Part shown: positions 15,523 to 22,285 of the stretch, one piece after another
Numbering within the stretch: the stretch's first letter is position 1
Layout: every line of letters begins with the position of its first letter
Assembly: GCA_937880705.1 (NCBI GenBank)
Contig: CALGRZ010000070.1
Location: forward strand, 1 to 22,285
Source: an uncultured Alistipes sp.
GTDB taxonomy: Bacteria; Bacteroidota; Bacteroidia; Bacteroidales; Rikenellaceae
Reading direction: 5' to 3'
Length of the DNA stretch: 22,285 nt
Position numbers and translations under genes: made by a program
Notes under the pieces: model-generated
Told to the model about the DNA's origin: nothing
The model's input: only the letters and a program-made list of their open reading frames with translations
Databases searched by the model: none

Positions 15523-17025
15523 ATGTCAGAGTTAAAGATTAATATTTCCAATAAAAATAGATTGATTAATGTTCTGTTAACTTTTGTATTGATGCTGACT
15601 GCTTTCATTGTAAGGTTCATTTATGTTGGCAAAACTGATATTGGCAATGACGAATGCTTCTCACTTTATTACTCTCAGTTCTCGACATTGGAAATATTTA
15701 AATCGTTGGTTACGGGAGATGGTTTTGCTGCCGACAATCCTCCATTATGGGAATTGATTTTAAGTGTATGGATAAAAATATTTGGAATAGGTCTGTTGTC
15801 GCTCAGATCATTATCATTGTTATTTAATGTTTTGACAATCATTCCACTTTATCAATTAGCAAATAACTTTTTCTCGAGAAGAATTGCCGTTGGCACATCA
15901 TTGCTTTACATATTTTCTTCTTTTTCGCTCTTCCTTTCACACGAAGGACGAGTTTATAGTCTTGTAGGCTTCTTGGCAGTGTGTTCCGTATATTTGTTTA
16001 TGAAACAATGTGAAAATCCTAATAAGTCACGATGGTTGCTACTTTTACTTTCGAATGTTCTTCTTGTTTATTCTCACTATATGGCGGCATTCTGGATTTT
16101 AGCAATGGAGTTCTCTGTTATTATCTTATTCAAGGATTTGAGGAAGTCATTATGGAAAGGATTGATATTCCTCATTATAGGATTATTGACATTCTGTTTC
16201 CCTCTTATTCCTGTTGTTATTGAAAGATTTATGGATTCAGGGATGCATGGCACATGGGTGGAAAAATGCAAGGGAATTAGTGATTTGTATAGTATGATTT
16301 GTACGTTTACAAATGCTCCTGTACCAACGGTTTTTGCAATAATGATTATGTTATCTTCATTAGTAAAAATGGTAACATCACTGAAAACGAATAAGTTGAA
16401 ATTATCACCTTCATTATTAATCGTTATTTTTTGGATAATACCATTAATACTATCGTTTGTATTGTCTTTCATTGTAGGTTTCTTCCTAAACAGATACTTC
16501 TATTTTCTGATGCCATTTTATCTGTTGACGATAGTATTATGCATCAATTATTTATTTCCTGAGAAGAAGATATATAGAGTTATAATAGAATGCATACTTT
16601 TCTTTTCAATGCTCTTTTCTTTTAAAATGGATAGTGGAGCAATGCGTTATGGAGGTTGGAAAGGTGATGTCAGCAATGTTGCTCATCGTCTTATGGAACT
16701 TAAACAAGAGAAAGATGCGTGTGTGATAATATCGCCTAACTGGATTGATAAACAGTTGGTTTATTATTTTGATGAAGAACATGTAATTTTTGCTAATGAA
16801 GGAAAATTGACAGAGCCTGTTTTCTCTGATTATCTCAGGTCACAAGCTTATTATTACGAGTGCAATTATCAATATGAAGATTATCAGGAATATTCCAACA
16901 TTCTTGTGGTACATGAGAATTGGTATGATATTTCCTTTATTGTTGATAATCTGACAGTTAATGGATATACGCAAGCAAACTGTGAAGAATTTCAGCAGAT
17001 GAATATTAGGATTTTTACTAAATAA
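15523..17025 (+). CDS. Membrane glycosyltransferase, PMT/ArnT-like (GT39/GT83 type)
   Basis: This 500-residue protein has many hydrophobic segments, the first at about 14-34. The first extracytoplasmic loop carries D43-E44 in DIGNDECFSLYY, where PMT, ArnT and related GT-C enzymes keep their catalytic acidic residue. N72-P-P-L-W matches the usual PPL.Y/W motif, and HEGR (140-143) matches the E.R region before the fourth segment. A soluble C-terminal part follows (about 375-500). GT-C enzymes of this type move a sugar from a polyprenyl-phosphate donor to a lipid or protein on the outer face of the inner membrane. Donor and acceptor cannot be told here. The gene is alone between a terminator and a convergent operon, so context gives no help. 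Confidence 0.85.
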   Translation: MSELKINISNKNRLINVLLTFVLMLTAFIVRFIYVGKTDIGNDECFSLYYSQFSTLEIFKSLVTGDGFAADNPPLWELILSVWIKIFGIGLLSLRSLSLLFNVLTIIPLYQLANNFFSRRIAVGTSLLYIFSSFSLFLSHEGRVYSLVGFLAVCSVYLFMKQCENPNKSRWLLLLLSNVLLVYSHYMAAFWILAMEFSVIILFKDLRKSLWKGLIFLIIGLLTFCFPLIPVVIERFMDSGMHGTWVEKCKGISDLYSMICTFTNAPVPTVFAIMIMLSSLVKMVTSLKTNKLKLSPSLLIVIFWIIPLILSFVLSFIVGFFLNRYFYFLMPFYLLTIVLCINYLFPEKKIYRVIIECILFFSMLFSFKMDSGAMRYGGWKGDVSNVAHRLMELKQEKDACVIISPNWIDKQLVYYFDEEHVIFANEGKLTEPVFSDYLRSQAYYYECNYQYEDYQEYSNILVVHENWYDISFIVDNLTVNGYTQANCEEFQQMNIRIFTK

Positions 17026-17105
17026 CGTAATTTCGATATAAGTAAGTAACTAACATATATCAATCAATAATCTTCATCAGGTGAATTATAATCCTGAAGA
17101 GAAAA

Positions 17106-17136
17106 AAGAGATGCCATCTTTAAAATGACATCTCTT
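17106..17136. terminator. Bidirectional terminator between glycosyltransferase gene and mutB
   Basis: AAGAGATGCCAT (17106-17117) pairs with ATGACATCTCTT (17125-17136) with one mismatch, around a 7-nt loop. It lies between convergent genes. The stem closely copies the one at 12751-12789, including the loop length. Confidence 0.65.
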
Positions 17137-17140
17137 ATAT

Positions 17141-17171
17141 GCTGATAGCTGACTGCTAAAAGCTGATAGCT
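17141..17171. repeat. Short direct repeat next to the mutB stop
   Basis: GCTGATAGCT occurs at 17141-17150 and 17162-17171, separated by GACTGCTAAAA, a related unit. The element runs up to the stop codon of mutB. Such AGCTGATAGC-type stretches look like intergenic tandem-repeat filler. Confidence 0.5.
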
Positions 17172-17172
17172 A

Positions 17173-19323
17173 TTATCCTCTACTTGCCAAAAGCAAATCT
17201 AACATCTTGATAGCTGAGTCGCTGATGACTGAACCTGGTCCGAAGATGGCTGCTGCACCGGCATCGTACAAGAATTGATAGTCTTGCGGAGGGATAACAC
17301 CACCAACAACGACCATGATGTCAGGACGACCTAACTTCTCAAGTTCTTCAATAACCTGTGGAACGAGTGTCTTGTGACCTGCTGCCAAACTTGAAACGCC
17401 GAGGATGTGAACGTCGTTTTCTACTGCTTGACGTGCTGCCTCTGCCGGTGTCTGGAACAATGGTCCCATGTCAACATCGAAACCTATGTCGGCATAACCT
17501 GTAGCAACAACTTTAGCGCCACGGTCGTGACCGTCTTGTCCCATCTTGGCAATCATGATACGAGGACGACGTCCTTCGACTTTTGCAAATTCGTCAGCCT
17601 TAGCGACGGCTTCTGCAAACTTAGCATCACCTTTTGTTTCCATAGAATAAACTCCTGAGATTGTACGAATAACTGCTTTATAACGACCTGCTACCTTTTC
17701 ACATGCCATAGAGATTTCGCCTAATGTAGCGCGGCATTTTGCTGCTTCTACTGCCAACTCTAACAAGTTGCCTTCGCCTGTCTCTGCTGCCTTTGTGATA
17801 GCTGCTAAACAACGGTCAACGTCAGCTTGGTTACGTTTGGCGCGTAAGTCGTTGAGACGTTTGATTTGTGATTCGCGAACTGCTGTGTTGTCGACTTCGA
17901 GAGTCTCGATAGCGTCTTCATGTTCGAGACGGAACTTGTTGATACCGACAATGATTTCTCTGCCGGCATCGATACGTGCTTGCTTGCGTGCTGCAGCTTC
18001 TTCGATACGCATCTTTGGAAGACCTGTCTCGATAGCTTTTGCCATACCGCCCATAGCCTCGATTTCCATGATGTGTTCCCAAGCTCTGTCGGCGATTTCT
18101 TTTGTCAATGACTCAATGTAATATGAACCTGCCCATGGGTCAACGACTTTACATACGTTTGTCTCTTCTTGGATGTAGATCTGTGTGTTACGTGCGATAC
18201 GTGCTGAGAAGTCTGTAGGAAGAGCGATGGCTTCGTCCAAAGCATTGGTGTGCAATGATTGTGTGTGACCGAGTGCTGCGCCCATAGCTTCGATACATGT
18301 ACGTGCTACGTTGTTGAATGGGTCTTGTTCTGTCAATGACCAACCTGATGTCTGTGTGTGTGTACGTAATGCCAATGACTTCTCGCTCTTAGGATTGAAA
18401 GTCTTGACGATCTTAGCCCATAACATACGAGCTGCTCTCATCTTAGCTATTTCCATGAAGTGGTTCATGCCAGAGCACCAGAAGAATGAAAGACGTGGTG
18501 CGAAAGCGTCGATGTCTAAGCCTGACTTGACACCTGTGCGGAGATAATCCCAACCGTCGGCGAGAGTGTAAGCCAACTCGATGTCGCAGGTAGCACCAGC
18601 TTCTTGCATGTGATAACCGGAGATAGATATTGAGTTGAACTTAGGCATCTTCTTAGAAGTGAATTCGAAGATGTCGGCGATGATACGCATTGAGAACTCA
18701 GGTGGATAGATATATGTGTTACGAACCATGAATTCTTTCAAGATGTCGTTTTGGATTGTACCTTGAAGTTCTTCGTAGGTAGCGCCTTGTTCCAAAGCAG
18801 CGACGATGTAGAATGCCAAGACTGGCAAAACAGCGCCGTTCATTGTCATAGATACTGACATCTTATTTAAAGGAATCTGGTCGAATAAGACTTTCATGTC
18901 TTCTACAGAGCAGATGCTGACGCCGGCTTTACCTACGTCGCCCATGACGCGTTCGTGGTCGGCATCATAGCCACGGTGTGTAGCGAGGTCGAAAGCTACT
19001 GACAGACCTTTCTGTCCGGCAGCGATGTTACGACGATAGAAAGCATTTGATTCTTCAGCTGTTGAGAAACCTGCATATTGACGGATTGTCCAAGGACGCA
19101 TCACATACATTGTTGAATAAGGTCCGCGGAGATAAGGAGCGATACCAGCTGCGTAGTTGAGATGCTCCATGCCTTCAAGTTGTGCTGAGGTGTAAGCTGG
19201 ACGGACGTTGATATGTTCAACGGTTTCCCATTCTGGTTTTATACCGTTCTTGTTTTCCCATTCTTTTGGGTCTTCTGTCTGAGGTATAACGTTGATGTTT
19301 ATATCTTTAAAATTTGGCTTCAT
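17173..19323 (-). CDS. mutB: Methylmalonyl-CoA mutase large subunit
   Basis: The 716-residue protein is the catalytic, cobalamin-binding subunit. It interconverts succinyl-CoA and (R)-methylmalonyl-CoA, the radical step of the propionate pathway. The TIM-barrel part has [20 protein letters not shown] for CoA and substrate binding. Y237 in [10 protein letters not shown] corresponds to the active-site tyrosine of the Propionibacterium enzyme. The C-terminal B12 domain has GQDGHDRG, in which H599 is the lower cobalt ligand (DxHxxG), followed by the GVSSLAAGH segment. The length is normal. It lies 14 bp after mutA on the same strand and is surely co-transcribed. meaB/argK, the epimerase and decarboxylase genes are not within the window. 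Confidence 0.97.
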   Translation of the reverse strand: MKPNFKDININVIPQTEDPKEWENKNGIKPEWETVEHINVRPAYTSAQLEGMEHLNYAAGIAPYLRGPYSTMYVMRPWTIRQYAGFSTAEESNAFYRRNIAAGQKGLSVAFDLATHRGYDADHERVMGDVGKAGVSICSVEDMKVLFDQIPLNKMSVSMTMNGAVLPVLAFYIVAALEQGATYEELQGTIQNDILKEFMVRNTYIYPPEFSMRIIADIFEFTSKKMPKFNSISISGYHMQEAGATCDIELAYTLADGWDYLRTGVKSGLDIDAFAPRLSFFWCSGMNHFMEIAKMRAARMLWAKIVKTFNPKSEKSLALRTHTQTSGWSLTEQDPFNNVARTCIEAMGAALGHTQSLHTNALDEAIALPTDFSARIARNTQIYIQEETNVCKVVDPWAGSYYIESLTKEIADRAWEHIMEIEAMGGMAKAIETGLPKMRIEEAAARKQARIDAGREIIVGINKFRLEHEDAIETLEVDNTAVRESQIKRLNDLRAKRNQADVDRCLAAITKAAETGEGNLLELAVEAAKCRATLGEISMACEKVAGRYKAVIRTISGVYSMETKGDAKFAEAVAKADEFAKVEGRRPRIMIAKMGQDGHDRGAKVVATGYADIGFDVDMGPLFQTPAEAARQAVENDVHILGVSSLAAGHKTLVPQVIEELEKLGRPDIMVVVGGVIPPQDYQFLYDAGAAAIFGPGSVISDSAIKMLDLLLASRG

Positions 19324-19337
19324 GATAATTCCTTTCT

Positions 19338-21188
19338 TTATTTTGTTATACCTAATTTCTTTTGAAAATCTTGTAATGTCTCCAAGACGTTGCTCTTCAC
19401 GTGGATGAAATATTCCATGCCTGCTGCTTTGAGAACGTCGGCTGTGCCTTCAGGATTACCTGCCAAGACGACGATAGCCTGATCTTTAAGAGCTTCGTAA
19501 ATCTTGAGAGCGTTGCCTTCACCATATTCTTCATCTGATGAGCAGATGACTACTATCTCAGGTTTCACTTCTTTAGCGGCAGCGATACCGTCTTCAACAG
19601 TCTTGAAGCCAGCGTTGTCAACGACTTCAAAACCGGCGCATGCGAAGAAGTTAGATGCGAAGTTGGCGCGGGCTTTCAACATTGCCAAGTTACCGTAAGT
19701 CAACATCCATGCTACAGGGCGTTTGTTGCTTTGACTGTAAACGTCGGTTGCATAACGTAATTGTTCGAATTGTTGAGCGACGCGGTAAGTAACTATTGTG
19801 TCGATTTCTGCGTTTTCGTCGCGACGGCTGTTAGCTTCAAATACCCAAGCTTCTGGATTCGACTTCATTGTCTCTGTGAAGTTAGGGAATTGGTTTGTAC
19901 CGAGGATTATCTCGCGGCGTGTTGCTACGTTGTTGAGACGTTTAGCTGCGTTTTCTTTAACCATCTTTTGGATAGTTCCCTTACGCAATGCTGCTAAGTA
20001 ACCGCCTTCTTCTTGAATTTGTAAGAACAAATCCCAAGCTGCTTTCACCAATGAGTCGGTGAGGTTTTCGATATAATATGAACCTGCTGCAGGGTCAGCC
20101 ACTTTGTCGAAGTGTGATTCTTCTTTCAAGATGAGCTGTTGGTTACGAGCGATACGTTCTGCAAATTCTGTTGTTGGTTCATAAACCATGTCGAATGGTG
20201 TTACGCTGAATGAGTGAACGCCGCCGAGAACTGCCGACATTGTTCCTGTTGTGGTACGTAACATATTGACGTATGAGTCGTATAAACTCATGTTGATTTG
20301 TGCGTTGAAAGCATGGATGAGCATCTTGGCGTTTTCTTCTTTTGCGCCATAAGCCTTAGCGATGTTTGCCCATAAAACTCTGTAAGCACGCATCTTAGCC
20401 ATCTCCATGAAGTAGTTCTGACCTACTGCCACGTTGAAACGCATCTTAGGAAGAATCTCGTCGATAGTTAAATCTGTATCTGTGAGTTTATCCAAATATT
20501 CTGCTCCGATTGACAAAGCGAAAGCCATCTCTTGAACGATGGTAGCGCCGGCGTTAGTGAAGACGTGGCTGTTGATACCGATGGTCTGGAATCCTGGCAT
20601 CTCGGCTTTTGTCAAGATGTAAGCGAGTTCCATATCTGTTGTTTCGGAGATGAACCATGTGCCGCGACGGATGTAGCGTGTCAATGGGTCGTAGTTCAAA
20701 GAACCGCGTAATTCAGGGATTCTTGAGAGTTGCTCTAAAAGTGGCAAGTGATATTTGTTATTGTAGAAACTCAACTCGACTTCTTTAGCGTTGATGCCGT
20801 TGAGCAATGCTGAGAGTTCTAAGTCGGTGTAGAGATGGTCATATTCTAAACGGAAAGTGATAGCGTTGGCGCCTCTTGAGATGGCATCCAAAGCTTTCTC
20901 GTTAGCGGCTTTGCAATCTTTGACATTGATGTCTTGGCAGATGAGCCATTCGTTGCCTTTAGTCTTGTTGCCGCGGACGAATGGGAACTGGTTGGGTTCC
21001 ACATTGTTCCATGCAATTGAATTGAGGTCTTCAGCACGGTAATAAGGTCTTACCGAGAAACCTTCTGCTGTCTTCCAAACAAGTTTCTTGTTGTAGTCAG
21101 CTCCTTTGAGGTCTTTTTGAATGACGGCTTCCCATTGTTCTGTTGTCACCGCTGGAAATTCCTCAAAAAGTTTTTTGTTATTACTCAT
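19338..21188 (-). CDS. mutA: Methylmalonyl-CoA mutase small subunit
   Basis: The 616-residue protein is the non-catalytic partner of MutB in the heterodimeric mutase. It shares the barrel fold, with segments such as [11 protein letters not shown] and [20 protein letters not shown]. Its C-terminal B12-like domain lacks the DxHxxG histidine ligand: the equivalent region reads [20 protein letters not shown]. This is the known difference between small and large subunits. It is slightly shorter than the Propionibacterium subunit (638). The start [20 protein letters not shown] is well placed, with mutB 14 bp downstream. No good promoter box is visible in the 91 bp upstream, which instead hold a hairpin, so the origin of its transcript is unclear. 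Confidence 0.95.
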   Translation of the reverse strand: MSNNKKLFEEFPAVTTEQWEAVIQKDLKGADYNKKLVWKTAEGFSVRPYYRAEDLNSIAWNNVEPNQFPFVRGNKTKGNEWLICQDINVKDCKAANEKALDAISRGANAITFRLEYDHLYTDLELSALLNGINAKEVELSFYNNKYHLPLLEQLSRIPELRGSLNYDPLTRYIRRGTWFISETTDMELAYILTKAEMPGFQTIGINSHVFTNAGATIVQEMAFALSIGAEYLDKLTDTDLTIDEILPKMRFNVAVGQNYFMEMAKMRAYRVLWANIAKAYGAKEENAKMLIHAFNAQINMSLYDSYVNMLRTTTGTMSAVLGGVHSFSVTPFDMVYEPTTEFAERIARNQQLILKEESHFDKVADPAAGSYYIENLTDSLVKAAWDLFLQIQEEGGYLAALRKGTIQKMVKENAAKRLNNVATRREIILGTNQFPNFTETMKSNPEAWVFEANSRRDENAEIDTIVTYRVAQQFEQLRYATDVYSQSNKRPVAWMLTYGNLAMLKARANFASNFFACAGFEVVDNAGFKTVEDGIAAAKEVKPEIVVICSSDEEYGEGNALKIYEALKDQAIVVLAGNPEGTADVLKAAGMEYFIHVKSNVLETLQDFQKKLGITK

Positions 21189-21227
21189 ATCTTTTATGTT
21201 AAAAATTATTGATTATTCTTGTTATTA

Positions 21228-21274
21228 AGACGTATCAATCACATATTGTTATTTCTTTGATGATTGATGCGTCT
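21228..21274 (-). other. Palindromic hairpin between the DUF2135 gene and mutA
   Basis: The arms 21228-21241 and 21261-21274 pair over 14 bp with one G-U wobble, around a 19-nt loop. On the minus strand the element begins 5 nt after the stop of the upstream gene, within GTAGAGACGCATCAATCA. The GTAGAGACGC edge resembles a palindromic repeat family I associate with Bacteroidota and cyanobacteria. No strong T-run follows, so it may be a weak terminator that lets some transcription into mutA, or a repeat element. Confidence 0.55.
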
Positions 21275-21279
21275 CTACG

Positions 21280-22065
21280 TTAATTAGCTATTCTGTTTAA
21301 TTTATTGAAAACGCTTTTCTTCAATTGGAATGCATCCCAACGTGTTCCTTCTTCTTTATTTGTCGGAATGTCGAGGACGAATTCTAGTTGATTGTTGTGA
21401 TAAACGGTAATTCTTGCTTTTGACTTGGAAAGTCTCTTTGAATCAGGGTTATTACGATTTGAATAATCGTGGATATAGCAATTATATGTGGCATTGTCGT
21501 CAACATCTGTGATAGTAATAGTTTCTGGACCTTTGCCATTGGTATCGTCTCTGTCTAATTTTGCGGAACGGTCGTCAGCAACTCTCTTGTGATGATATGA
21601 TATGTGATAATCACCAACTTTCTCAAGATGGAGGTCGAGGTCTTTAGGTGTGTTGTCCCAGTCTAAGACAATACGGATCTGACCTAAATCCATAATCTGA
21701 GAGACAGAGAAACGATTGAAATAAATCATCCCTGCAACTACTTCAAAAGTGAAGTCGGCTGTGATATAACCAGCTTTACTGAATGAAAAATGATATTTTC
21801 CATCTTGTTGCATAGGAAATCTTACCAGACCTTCGACGTTTGTCGTAAAGGTTCCAATATTATCTATAGTAATGGTAGCGTTATTCACAGGTTGATCGCT
21901 CTCAGCATCAGCAAAACGTAGAGTAAACTCTTCATTGTCCATGATTTCCATCTCATCTTCAAGCACTTGGAACATATTGTTAAAATCATCGTCTATATCT
22001 CCTTCAACCTGAGAAAAAGTGATAAAAGGCAAAATGAAAGCCAAGAATAAAAGAAATTTCTTCAT
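21280..22065 (-). CDS. Secreted protein with carboxypeptidase-like and YfaP/DUF2135 domains
   Basis: The 261-residue protein has a signal peptide ending FITFSQ (residue 19) followed by an acidic stretch. A carboxypeptidase-regulatory-like beta-sandwich follows (about 46-110, with SDQPVNNATITIDNIGTF and KAGYITADF). The second half (about 130-235) matches the YfaP/DUF2135 type: VLDWDNTPKDLDLHLEK, then LDRDDTNGKGPETITI, TYNCYIHDYSNR and ARITVYHNNQ. The D-rich positions suggest metal binding. The family is often linked to von Willebrand A proteins and cell-envelope complexes, but its role is not established. It is upstream of mutA on the same strand, separated by a hairpin, with no evident link to propionate metabolism. 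Confidence 0.83.
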   Translation of the reverse strand: MKKFLLFLAFILPFITFSQVEGDIDDDFNNMFQVLEDEMEIMDNEEFTLRFADAESDQPVNNATITIDNIGTFTTNVEGLVRFPMQQDGKYHFSFSKAGYITADFTFEVVAGMIYFNRFSVSQIMDLGQIRIVLDWDNTPKDLDLHLEKVGDYHISYHHKRVADDRSAKLDRDDTNGKGPETITITDVDDNATYNCYIHDYSNRNNPDSKRLSKSKARITVYHNNQLEFVLDIPTNKEEGTRWDAFQLKKSVFNKLNRIAN

Positions 22066-22090
22066 AATAGCATATATTTAAATTATCCTA

Positions 22091-22123
22091 CAAAAATAAT
22101 TAAAATTCTTAATCTCAAACAAA
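22091..22123 (-). promoter_or_regulatory. Promoter of the DUF2135 gene
   Basis: On the minus strand TTTG (22120-22123) and TATTTTTG (22091-22098) are 21 nt apart, close to the Bacteroidota consensus. A second TTTG (22116-22119) would give a 17-nt spacer. The second box ends 25 nt before the start codon at 22065, leaving a short leader. Confidence 0.5.
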
Positions 22124-22169
22124 ATTACCTAATAAATAATAAATGAAGATTTTATTGATGAAAAATGAT

Positions 22170-22177
22170 TATTTTTG
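22170..22177 (+). promoter_or_regulatory. Putative -7 box for the right-edge gene
   Basis: TATTTTTG fits TAnnTTTG and lies 67 nt before the start at 22245. No TTTG is found at the normal distance. It is weak evidence in AT-rich DNA. Confidence 0.25.
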
Positions 22178-22244
22178 TAACCAAATGTAGGAGTGTCACC
22201 ACAAGACATCTTCACCTTTTGTTTAGAAATTAAATAAATTAATT

Positions 22245-22285
22245 ATGAAAAATACACTATTATTTTTACTCTTATTTCTGCCTTT
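22245..22285 (+). CDS. Start of a secreted protein, cut by the window edge
   Basis: An ATG at 22245 opens a frame reading MKNTLLFLLLFLP and still open at the end of the window. This is the beginning of a signal peptide, much like those of the other exported proteins here. It is divergent from the DUF2135 gene. Nothing can be said about the mature protein. Confidence 0.6.
   Translation, partial: MKNTLLFLLLFLP

Noticed and set aside
17035..17047. 13-nt match (GATATAAGTAAGT) to 15381-15393
   Set aside because: Both copies read DISK in frame, but 13 nt in AT-rich DNA is too short to claim a second gene relic.
12751..17171. CRISPR-like repeats
   Set aside because: The repeated palindromes are two isolated copies 4.3 kb apart, with no regular spacers and no cas genes.

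Overview
The window looks like Bacteroidales (Bacteroidota) DNA throughout. Type IX secretion (T9SS) C-terminal domains, promoters of the TTTG / TAnnTTTG type, lipoproteins and methylmalonyl-CoA mutase all point that way. It does not look like one uniform genome. From 1 to about 6740 the DNA is GC-rich (a hand count of 3241-3300 gives 40/60 G+C), as in Alistipes/Rikenellaceae. From about 7450 to the end it is AT-rich (10321-10380 gives 19/60), apart from the somewhat richer mutase genes. Between them lies a broken zone with a promoter and start codon that lead nowhere, a minus-strand 3' gene end, and a surface-protein gene with no proper start. The simplest reading is that DNA of two, perhaps three, sources is joined here, either by metagenome misassembly or by real recombination. 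Gene context should not be carried across 6740-7450.

Left block (1-6740): housekeeping genes in two divergent groups. On the minus strand, a TGS/uridine-kinase-like nucleoside kinase is followed by gcvP (glycine cleavage P-protein). On the plus strand, a lipoprotein 5'-nucleotidase-like metallophosphoesterase is followed 2 bp later by rnhB. A well-formed minus-strand promoter at 20-51 serves a gene beyond the left edge.

Middle block (7023-13717): exported proteins. Two large beta-helix/T9SS surface proteins share domains, the second followed by a 94-residue secreted protein with a C-terminal motif, hydrophobic stretch and basic tail that resembles a sorting signal. After a clean terminator comes a T9SS-exported thioredoxin-fold protein. 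A convergent lipoprotein made of two repeats closes the block.

Right block (13742-22285): a serine-hydrolase lipoprotein (beta-lactamase/PBP fold) is flanked by gene debris, including a copy of its own 3' end upstream. Then come a PMT/ArnT-like membrane glycosyltransferase and, on the opposite strand, mutA-mutB for succinyl-CoA/methylmalonyl-CoA interconversion (propionate pathway). Last are a secreted YfaP/DUF2135-type protein and the first codons of a divergent secreted protein. Several palindromes and short tandem repeats recur between genes, including two nearly identical terminator hairpins at the two convergent gene pairs.

I found no tRNA, rRNA, CRISPR array, transposase or integrase. 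The most unusual items are the break zone, the T9SS surface cluster with its small partner protein, and the duplication relic around the serine hydrolase.
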